DNA of 5,305 nt, taken from assembly GCA_023139025.1 (NCBI GenBank), contig JAGLOH010000168.1, forward strand, positions 1 through 5,305, written 5' to 3'. The DNA comes from Candidatus Heimdallarchaeota archaeon (GTDB lineage Archaea; Asgardarchaeota; Heimdallarchaeia; Heimdallarchaeales; Heimdallarchaeaceae). The notes under the pieces are model-generated. The model did not search any database and was not told the origin of the DNA. It saw only the letters and a program-made list of their open reading frames with translations. Shown here piece after piece: positions 1 through 4,834 of the stretch (position 1 is the stretch's first letter; every line of letters starts with the position of its first letter). The position numbers were made by a program, and so were the translations under genes.

Positions 1-13
1 TTGGAAACAAACG

Positions 14-20
14 TTTAAAT
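14..20 (+). promoter_or_regulatory. TATA box of first class V-fold gene
   Basis: The sequence TTTAAAT lies with its centre about 29 bases before the ATG at 46, and purine-rich sequence (GAAACAAACG), where a BRE would sit, lies just upstream. Archaeal TATA boxes are normally centred about 26 bases before the transcript start, so transcription would begin at about 43, giving a leaderless or nearly leaderless message. No Shine-Dalgarno site precedes the gene, which fits. This is inferred from spacing only. Confidence 0.55.
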
Positions 21-45
21 CAATCTGATTTCAATCAATTCATTG

Positions 46-1236
46 ATGACTGTCAAAAATCACTTTGGGATAGATTTCATCATTAATGAAGACGAAATTT
101 ATCTAGATTCTGCAACTGTAGGAAGACTACCTCGGTCCTCAGTATCTGTTATGAGTGATTTCTATTTCAAACATGGAGGGGGGATTAGCAGGGGCACACA
201 TAGAATTGCAATCAATGCTAGTCGTACACTAGAGAAATCTCGTTCAACTATCGGAGATATCTTCTCCGTTGACAAGTCACGTGTCTCTTTTCTACCATCA
301 AGAGAAACCGCTATGTTTAATGCACTTTTTTCTCAAAGATTCGATAAAGAAAGTGAAATTATTGCTAGTTCTCTCGATGATCATTCAGTAATAACACCAC
401 TCTTGAATTTGAATAAATTCTGTGGAACGCAGCTAAACTTTACAGGAATAGAAGAAGAAATCGATTTAGTTTCTTCCATTCAAGCAAAGATTGATTCAAA
501 AACAAAAGCAATCGTTCTGTCATCCCTAACGCTAGGAATGGGAGTTCAAAGAGATTGGAAAAGTTTATCTCAATTAGCAATTGATAATGAATTATTATTT
601 ATCTTAGACATATCAAATGGAGTAGGCCATGCAGCTTATAATTTCGATAAGATTTCTCCACACATCATCATCTCATCTGGAGATATAGGTGCTCTTGGTC
701 CTCATGGATCAGCATTTCAAATCATTTCAGATGGAAAAGGGAAAGAATTCAATCCAGTTTTAATAGGTGGAGGGGCTGTTGTTTCCGTAAATGAATCTGA
801 CTATAGATTATCATCAGCTCCAAATAAATATGAACCAGGATCACTTAATATCGCCTCTATTTCTGGTTTAGCAAATAGTCTGCAACTGCTATCAAATGTT
901 GGTTTTGAAAAAATCAAAAAACATGAGCAAGAATTAAGGAAAATTCTTAATGATGGCCTCAAAAATATTAACAAGATAGATATTGTTGAGAAAGATGGTT
1001 TATCATATGGTCCTGTTATTTCCTTCTTTAGTGAAGATATTGATGCTCATGATATAGCAATTATCTTAGAAGATTTGGCTAACATTTATGTTAGAAGTGG
1101 AGCATTATGTTCTCATCTTTTTATGGATGAATTAGAGCGAGAATCACTAGTTCAAGTTTCTACTCATCTGTATAACACAAAAGAAGACATCATTACTTTT
1201 CTAGAAACATTAGAATCAATAATGGTAGAAATATGA
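46..1236 (+). CDS. Class V aminotransferase / cysteine desulfurase-fold protein lacking the PLP lysine (paralog 1)
   Basis: This 396-residue protein spans the full length of the SufS/CsdA-like class V family. Seen in order: YLDSAT near 19-24 (family YLDNAAT); the RG at 49-50; FLPSRET at 82-88; DDHSV at 111-115; LDIS-N with D188, which normally contacts the PLP ring nitrogen; SSGDIGALGP at 210-219; GGG at 241-243; YEPGSLN at 262-268; VRSGALC with R350 and C355; then HLYNT. In the family the segment at 210-219 reads (S/T)GHK-G-LGP and the Lys forms the Schiff base with PLP. Here His-Lys is Asp213-Ile214, and no other Lys lies in the loop. The PLP-stacking His of E-H-x-S is Asp112, the Q of DxxQ is N191, and the GTT turn reads SRE. 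The substrate-binding Arg and persulfide Cys remain. Normal desulfurase or aminotransferase chemistry is therefore doubtful; a sulfur-carrier, regulatory or structural role is possible but unproven. A TTG at 43 directly before the ATG is an alternative start; 46 is preferred because it matches the paralog and the promoter spacing. Confidence 0.85.
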   Translation: MTVKNHFGIDFIINEDEIYLDSATVGRLPRSSVSVMSDFYFKHGGGISRGTHRIAINASRTLEKSRSTIGDIFSVDKSRVSFLPSRETAMFNALFSQRFDKESEIIASSLDDHSVITPLLNLNKFCGTQLNFTGIEEEIDLVSSIQAKIDSKTKAIVLSSLTLGMGVQRDWKSLSQLAIDNELLFILDISNGVGHAAYNFDKISPHIIISSGDIGALGPHGSAFQIISDGKGKEFNPVLIGGGAVVSVNESDYRLSSAPNKYEPGSLNIASISGLANSLQLLSNVGFEKIKKHEQELRKILNDGLKNINKIDIVEKDGLSYGPVISFFSEDIDAHDIAIILEDLANIYVRSGALCSHLFMDELERESLVQVSTHLYNTKEDIITFLETLESIMVEI

Positions 1237-1376
1237 GGAGAAAATCATAGGTCACCTTAGCTTCTTTCTGGCATCGCAAATGCTTTACCAAATGCCTTAC
1301 GATCATCCTCTAGATTTTCCCTAATTTGTTATATTCTTATTAGTATTCAAACCTTTTGATTTCATAGCAAGGAAGA
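1237..1376. other. Intergenic stretch between the paralogs with possible relic coding traces
   Basis: No convincing gene is seen. A Shine-Dalgarno-like GAGGAG at 1235-1240 is followed six bases later by ATA rather than ATG, opening a 25-codon frame that ends in TAA at 1322-1324. On the opposite strand, 1328 down to 1257 is an open stretch of about 23 codons with protein-like composition (ending in AFAMPERS, then TAA) but no start codon. Either may be a decayed gene fragment or chance. T-rich sequence around 1313-1345 could help end transcription of the first paralog. Confidence 0.35.
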
Positions 1377-1384
1377 TTTTAAAA
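1377..1384 (+). promoter_or_regulatory. TATA box of second class V-fold gene
   Basis: TTTTAAAA is centred about 31 bases before the ATG at 1412 and only about 10 bases before the ATG at 1391. A TATA box in this position would start transcription near 1407, which excludes 1391 as the start and supports 1412. The spacing closely resembles that ahead of the first paralog (about 29 bases), so each copy appears to have its own promoter. Confidence 0.5.
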
Positions 1385-1411
1385 CCTACTATGAATAAAT
1401 CTAACAGAACC

Positions 1412-2599
1412 ATGACGATTACTACAAGATTTGGAATTGAATTTAACCTAAAACCTGACCAAATTTATCTAGATTCTGCTACAATTGGTAAAATTCCTGT
1501 TTCCTCTTTGAAGAAAATACAAGAATATTACAAAAACGGAGGAGGAGCGCCTGTTAGGGGGGTGTACAGTGAAATTTCTTCTAGCAATCGACTTCTGGAA
1601 AAAAATAGGCAATCACTTTCGAGAATATTCAATGTAGAATCATCCCAAATTTCATTTTTTCCATCAAGAGAAACGGTTCTAACAAGTGTCTTTCATTCAT
1701 TACCGAATATAGGTGAAAAAAGAGTTGTTACTAGTATTCTAGAGGAGCATTCTATTTTAGCTCCAGCAATAAAAGTGAACAATTCTTTTGGTACAGAGAT
1801 TGATTATCTGAATATTGAAGATGAAACAAACCTTGTTGAGAAAATTAGTGAAAGAGTACATTCCCCAAAAGACATTGTGATTCTTTCTTCTTTAGCAGCT
1901 ACTAATGGTGTGAAGAGAGAATGGAATAAGATAGCTAAAATCTGTAAAGAAGTGGATGCCACATTCATTCTAGATATTAGTTATTCAGTGGGCCATGAAG
2001 AAATTATGTTTGATAAAGAAACACCAGATATAGTTGTATCTTCAGGATGCATGGGTGCCTTAGGTCCTGCTGGTGCAGCATTCCAGATAACTAATAATGA
2101 AATCTATAATGAAATGGATCCTTTAATTGTTGGAGGAGGATCAATAATTGCACTTGAAGAATATTCCTACCTACTTAGTTCTTCAGGTTCGAAGTTTGAA
2201 ACAGGAATAGTTAATGTTGCCAATATAAATGCAATGATTAATAGTCTAGAACTATTATCGAATTTTGGGTTATCAAAGATTCAAGAGCATGAGAAAAAAT
2301 TACATTCTAAGCTAAGAACTGGTTTAGAAAGCATTCCTTCAATTAAGTTAAACAAAATTGAGGGAGCTGAATATGGACCAATTTTGTCGTTTGGTAGTGA
2401 AAAAATTGAAGCACACGATTTAGCTATGGTTTTAGATGATATGAAAAATATACAAGTAAGAAGTGGAGCTTTGTGTTCTCACCTATATATGTATGAACTT
2501 AAATTCAATGACTTAGTAAGAGTATCGACTCATCTTTACAATACTGAGGATGAGATACAAATTTTCCTAGAAACAGTTGATTCCTTAATAAGAACATAG
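1412..2599 (+). CDS. Class V aminotransferase / cysteine desulfurase-fold protein lacking the PLP lysine (paralog 2)
   Basis: This 395-residue paralog of the upstream gene is alignable end to end. Shared blocks include IYLDSAT, FxPSRET (82-88), the acidic-acidic-His-Ser stretch (EEHS, 111-114), FILDIS with D188, VGH, SSGxxGALGPxGxAFQI, VGGG, SEKIEAHD and VRSGALCSHL with R350 and C355, then HLYNT. The family Schiff-base position is Met214 and its neighbouring His is Cys213 (SSGCMGALGP), so this copy also lacks the PLP lysine, with a different replacement from paralog 1 (Asp-Ile). The Q of DxxQ is Y191, and the Thr of the EAGT phosphate-binding segment is Ile (ETGIVN). The reading frame is intact, which argues for a retained function other than classical PLP catalysis. 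The function is unknown; the intact Cys/Arg loop keeps a thiol-based role possible. An upstream ATG at 1391 would add seven residues; 1412 is chosen because it aligns with MTVKNHFGIDF of paralog 1 (here MTITTRFGIEF) and fits the TATA spacing. Confidence 0.85.
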   Translation: MTITTRFGIEFNLKPDQIYLDSATIGKIPVSSLKKIQEYYKNGGGAPVRGVYSEISSSNRLLEKNRQSLSRIFNVESSQISFFPSRETVLTSVFHSLPNIGEKRVVTSILEEHSILAPAIKVNNSFGTEIDYLNIEDETNLVEKISERVHSPKDIVILSSLAATNGVKREWNKIAKICKEVDATFILDISYSVGHEEIMFDKETPDIVVSSGCMGALGPAGAAFQITNNEIYNEMDPLIVGGGSIIALEEYSYLLSSSGSKFETGIVNVANINAMINSLELLSNFGLSKIQEHEKKLHSKLRTGLESIPSIKLNKIEGAEYGPILSFGSEKIEAHDLAMVLDDMKNIQVRSGALCSHLYMYELKFNDLVRVSTHLYNTEDEIQIFLETVDSLIRT

Positions 2600-2645
2600 T
2601 TTGTGTGAATTTAAAAAAAGATTACATGGAAAGGATTAAAAGAAG

Positions 2646-2666
2646 GTTAGATTGTTTTTATCTAAC
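2646..2666 (+). repeat. Perfect 7-bp inverted repeat just before the tRNA
   Basis: GTTAGAT at 2646-2652 and ATCTAAC at 2660-2666 are exact reverse complements around a 7-base loop rich in T. The hairpin ends four bases before the first base of the tRNA. It could lie in a pre-tRNA 5' leader if transcription starts from the TTTAAAA at 2610-2616, or mark the 3' end of the upstream gene. The U-run is in the loop rather than after the stem, so it is not a classical intrinsic terminator. Confidence 0.5.
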
Positions 2667-2670
2667 TCTA

Positions 2671-2744
2671 GCACGCATAGTCTAGTGGTAGGACTCAGCC
2701 CTCCCACGGCTGAAACCCGAGTTCGAATCCCGGTGCGTGCACCA
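2671..2744 (+). tRNA. tRNA-Gly (anticodon CCC), CCA end encoded
   Basis: This is a complete cloverleaf. The 7-bp acceptor stem GCACGCA/TGCGTGC pairs perfectly. The D arm GTCT/GGAC encloses AGTGGTA. The anticodon stem CAGCC/GGCTG holds the loop CTCCCAC, with anticodon CCC at 2703-2705, reading GGG glycine codons. The variable loop has four bases and the T loop is TTCGAAT. The discriminator base is A2741 and CCA follows directly at 2742-2744, so the 3' end is encoded. The T stem CCGAG/CCCGG has one A-C mismatch at positions 52-62, and position 26 is T. There is no intron. A T-run at 2751-2754 may end the transcript. Confidence 0.95.
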
Positions 2745-2800
2745 TGATTGTTTTAAAAAGTGTGGATTTGTTAAGATTTATTTTGACACAATAGACTAAC

Positions 2801-2808
2801 TTTTAAAA
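2801..2808 (+). promoter_or_regulatory. TATA box of the zinc-ribbon operon
   Basis: TTTTAAAA is centred about 42 bases before the ATG at 2847, predicting transcription from about 2830. Unlike the class V genes this leaves a short leader of about 16 bases, which contains the Shine-Dalgarno-like AAGGTG at 2836-2841, five bases before the start codon. Confidence 0.5.
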
Positions 2809-2846
2809 GACAATTTACTAGTATTCATTGAACAGAAGGTGTAAAT

Positions 2847-3074
2847 ATGGCGAGATGCCCAGATTGCGGTGGCGAAGTAAAATACAAAGCTCCTTTTATG
2901 GTTTGCTTAGATTGTGGTCTTTCTTTCAAGAGAGGAGAGCTCGATAACGTTAAAACTACAGTTCGTAATGAACAGAAAAAAATTGTTGGTGAATCTACTG
3001 AAGAAATAGAAAGAAAAGATAGAGAACGTAAAAGAGCATATCATGACTGGTATATGAAAAAGGAGGACAAATAG
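2847..3074 (+). CDS. Small zinc-ribbon protein with charged C-terminal helix
   Basis: This 75-residue protein has an N-terminal zinc ribbon with C4-P-D-C7 and C20-L-D-C23 as the four expected zinc ligands. The remainder is hydrophilic, and residues 50-73 are rich in Glu, Lys and Arg and probably form a helix (EEIERKDRERKRAYHDWYMK). Such small CxxC...CxxC proteins are common in archaea, often as nucleic-acid or protein-binding adaptors, but nothing here fixes the role. The start is supported by AAGGTG five bases upstream and a TATA box. It is the first gene of a two-gene unit: its stop codon abuts the start of the next zinc-binding protein, so the two are probably co-translated and may act together. 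Confidence 0.8.
   Translation: MARCPDCGGEVKYKAPFMVCLDCGLSFKRGELDNVKTTVRNEQKKIVGESTEEIERKDRERKRAYHDWYMKKEDK
3061..3066 (+). promoter_or_regulatory. Shine-Dalgarno site selecting a TTG start
   Basis: AGGAGG lies inside the end of the preceding gene, eight bases before TTG at 3075. It supports initiation at this non-ATG codon rather than at the in-frame ATG at 3096, which has no such site at suitable spacing. It is the strongest ribosome-binding site in the window. Confidence 0.7.
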
Positions 3075-3332
3075 TTGACAATTATTGCTCAACACATGAA
3101 ATGTGATTTTAGAGATCGATGTGCCTCCTGTAGTAAATATCTATGGTCACCTAAACAAACAGGAAGATATTTTTATTGCAGAGATTGTAAATCTGAAATT
3201 CTCTGTGACCGTGGTTTAATTCAGAACTTTTCTACAGACCGAGATGGGATTATCCAAAAGAAAAATCTCTGTATGAAATGCAACAACGAAGTTGTGGAGA
3301 AAATGTGGCCTGAAGAAGCTTTAGAAATATAA
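3075..3332 (+). CDS. Cysteine-rich small protein, probably binding two zinc ions
   Basis: This 85-residue protein has eight cysteines: C10, C16-x-x-C19, C35-x-x-C38, C44 and C66-x-x-C69. The three CxxC pairs and two extra cysteines could fill two four-Cys zinc sites, giving a compact multi-ribbon fold. I do not recognise the family. It begins with TTG directly after the TAG of the upstream zinc-ribbon gene, with AGGAGG eight bases before it, so translation is likely coupled and the two proteins may be made in fixed ratio. An ATG start at 3096 would remove only the first seven residues and keep all cysteines. The gene ends 22 bases from the convergent LarA-family gene. Confidence 0.75.
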   Translation: MTIIAQHMKCDFRDRCASCSKYLWSPKQTGRYFYCRDCKSEILCDRGLIQNFSTDRDGIIQKKNLCMKCNNEVVEKMWPEEALEI

Positions 3333-3349
3333 AAGTAATAAAAGAAAAA
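3331..3349 (-). terminator. T-rich 3' end of the LarA-family gene
   Basis: On the minus strand, just past the stop codon at 3357-3355, the sequence runs TTTTTCTTT then TATTACTTTT. Runs of T without a required hairpin are typical archaeal terminators. It lies in the 22-base gap between the convergent genes. Confidence 0.5.
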
Positions 3350-3354
3350 TGATC

Positions 3355-4737
3355 CTACTCGATGATAATATATAAACCAGGATCATCCATTATGTAAATT
3401 AGTTCATCAGGATTTTTAGACATATATTTTGAAATTGCTCTTCTTAGCGTATCTACAGGAGATTCTTCAGGGTTTTTTATAGGATCAACTCGATAGTACT
3501 TTCTTAATTGTTCGGCATCCCAATCTGAGATCATTTTCAGATTTCCTTCTCCAATCATCTTTACAATTCTCATAGTATCTACGGGTTTTTGGTTTCCTAT
3601 TTTGAATGTCTCAGTTGTACAGTAATTATCTAAAATATACTCAAGAGCTTCTTGGAGAGGCATATCACCTGTTTCTTTCATTACTTGTTCGTAATTAGGG
3701 TTGCCTATGCCATCTGGAAGAGGTGCAACCGCTAGAATTTCTCCCTTGCCATCGTGCTTAACCGCATTCCAAGCAGCGTGGATTCCTTTACCAGCTTGAT
3801 AGAGATTAATACCCCAGCTTTGCATTCCACTAACAACAATTCCTGCAGCTTTTGGTAATCGTAGAGTTCTCATCTTAACAATATGTTTTTTTGCTTCATC
3901 ATGTAATTCTACTAAATCACCAGTACTAATGTAAACTATTTTTCCTTCTGTAACTATTGTATCAATACCGAAAATTGTTACTTTTGTTTTAAGAATATTG
4001 ACCATATTTTTAATATCAGTAATTACTGGGTTTTCTTCTGTTCCTCCTAGTTTACAACCAGGATGGAAACCTAGTTTTCTGTCAAACATTTTAGGATGGT
4101 TTTGCCTTACAGTGTTTCTAGTAGCAATTCCAGGACATATTTCTTTAATAGTTCCCGCTACACCAGCGAAATAGTGTAATTCGCTATCAGTTATTGGAAC
4201 CAATATTGATGCCTCAAAAGCTAATTTATCAAATTCCATGGGAGTTCCAGCATCACTTTCTCCAACATAGACGCCTTCTATATCACAATCATGTGAAACT
4301 ATTTGTGATCTATATTCTTCAGAGATTTGCTCTCCAAGTATCTTTGTAAATTCCGACTCCTTTGGAAGTCTGTGTGTGCCTGTAGCTATTAGAATTCTGA
4401 TATCCTCTTTCAAAACGTTTAGAGAAAGGACTTTTTCAATCATTATGGGTAAAATTATTTTAGTATGATTATTCGGTCTTGTGTAATCATCAACTACAAA
4501 AACAATAGGTTTACTATTTTGATATTTCTGTTCAACAAGCTTATCAAAGGAGAGGTTATATCCCAATGGATTGGATAATTTTCTCAGTAAAGCTTCCTTA
4601 ACTGTTCCTTCAAACATTGGGGTTTTAGAAAATTCTGGAGGATGTAAAAACTTAGTTTGATCTTTATATTGACTTGGTACAAATCCATTAATGATTTCTG
4701 AACCCCACGATATAGGAGTATCCAAATAATCTGTCAT
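3355..4737 (-). CDS. larA: LarA-family nickel-pincer 2-hydroxyacid racemase/epimerase
   Basis: This 460-residue protein matches the lactate racemase LarA family (DUF2088), enzymes that use a nickel pincer nucleotide for hydride transfer at a hydroxy-bearing carbon. The key residues of Lactobacillus plantarum LarA recur with constant spacing: D84 and R87 in DDYTRP (D72, R75); H122 in ATGTHR (H108); H188 in LHYFAG (catalytic H174); K198, the cofactor-attaching lysine (K184); and H214 in RQNH, the nickel ligand (H200). Downstream, YQAGK at 313-317 matches the Y294/Q295/K298 region. All catalytic positions are therefore kept and the enzyme is probably active. The exact substrate is uncertain, as the family includes racemases and epimerases other than for lactate; this copy is some 36 residues longer than LarA. 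No larB, larC or larE cofactor genes are in the window. It is divergent from an MFS transporter, which may move its substrate. The start is backed by AGGTGG seven bases upstream and a TATA box. No signal peptide is seen; likely cytoplasmic. Confidence 0.88.
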   Translation of the reverse strand: MTDYLDTPISWGSEIINGFVPSQYKDQTKFLHPPEFSKTPMFEGTVKEALLRKLSNPLGYNLSFDKLVEQKYQNSKPIVFVVDDYTRPNNHTKIILPIMIEKVLSLNVLKEDIRILIATGTHRLPKESEFTKILGEQISEEYRSQIVSHDCDIEGVYVGESDAGTPMEFDKLAFEASILVPITDSELHYFAGVAGTIKEICPGIATRNTVRQNHPKMFDRKLGFHPGCKLGGTEENPVITDIKNMVNILKTKVTIFGIDTIVTEGKIVYISTGDLVELHDEAKKHIVKMRTLRLPKAAGIVVSGMQSWGINLYQAGKGIHAAWNAVKHDGKGEILAVAPLPDGIGNPNYEQVMKETGDMPLQEALEYILDNYCTTETFKIGNQKPVDTMRIVKMIGEGNLKMISDWDAEQLRKYYRVDPIKNPEESPVDTLRRAISKYMSKNPDELIYIMDDPGLYIIIE

Positions 4738-4744
4738 AAGCTTC

Positions 4745-4750
4745 CCACCT
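4745..4750 (-). promoter_or_regulatory. Ribosome-binding site of the LarA-family gene
   Basis: Read on the minus strand, AGGTGG ends seven bases before the ATG at 4737. It matches part of the usual GGAGGTGA anti-16S core. If transcription starts at 26 bases from the TATA box the site would not be in the message, so either the start of transcription is a little further upstream or the match is fortuitous. Confidence 0.4.
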
Positions 4751-4758
4751 ACAAAGTG

Positions 4759-4766
4759 TATATAAA
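4759..4766 (-). promoter_or_regulatory. TATA box of the LarA-family gene
   Basis: On the minus strand TTTATATA is a near-consensus archaeal TATA box, centred about 26 bases before the start codon. It predicts transcription beginning at or just before the ATG. It is the strongest box in the divergent region. Confidence 0.6.
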
Positions 4767-4790
4767 ATCTATCCTTTGGACAAAAATCTG

Positions 4791-4829
4791 TTATTCAGCA
4801 ATTACTTTTTAACTATCTTTATTATTCAG
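4791..4829. repeat. Direct repeat TTATTCAG, 31 bases apart
   Basis: Identical octamers lie at 4791-4798 and 4822-4829, flanking the TATA-like box of the transporter gene. The start-to-start distance of 31 bases is close to three helical turns, so both copies would face the same side of the DNA. This is compatible with an operator for a regulator controlling one or both divergent genes, but an 8-base repeat in AT-rich sequence can also arise by chance. Confidence 0.3.
4806..4812 (+). promoter_or_regulatory. TATA-like box of the MFS transporter gene
   Basis: TTTTTAA is centred 26 bases before the ATG at 4835, the spacing expected for a leaderless transcript starting on the initiation codon. 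No Shine-Dalgarno site precedes this gene, in keeping with that. Confidence 0.45.
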
Positions 4830-4834
4830 ACTTC

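Noticed and set aside
43..45. TTG as start of the first class V gene
   Set aside because: It directly precedes an ATG; the ATG matches the paralog's N-terminus and the promoter spacing, so TTG is unnecessary though not excluded.
46..2599. The paralogs as ordinary cysteine desulfurases (sufS or csd)
   Set aside because: Overall fold and Cys loop fit, but the essential PLP lysine is absent in both, so assigning that activity or symbol would mislead.
2646..2666. Hairpin as an intrinsic terminator
   Set aside because: The T-run is in the loop and the stem is followed by ACTCTA, not a T tract.
2907..3095. 62-codon minus-strand open frame with a hydrophobic translation
   Set aside because: It is the antisense shadow of the zinc-ribbon gene, whose CxxC motifs, promoter and ribosome site are convincing; the hydrophobicity reflects Lys/Glu codons read backwards.
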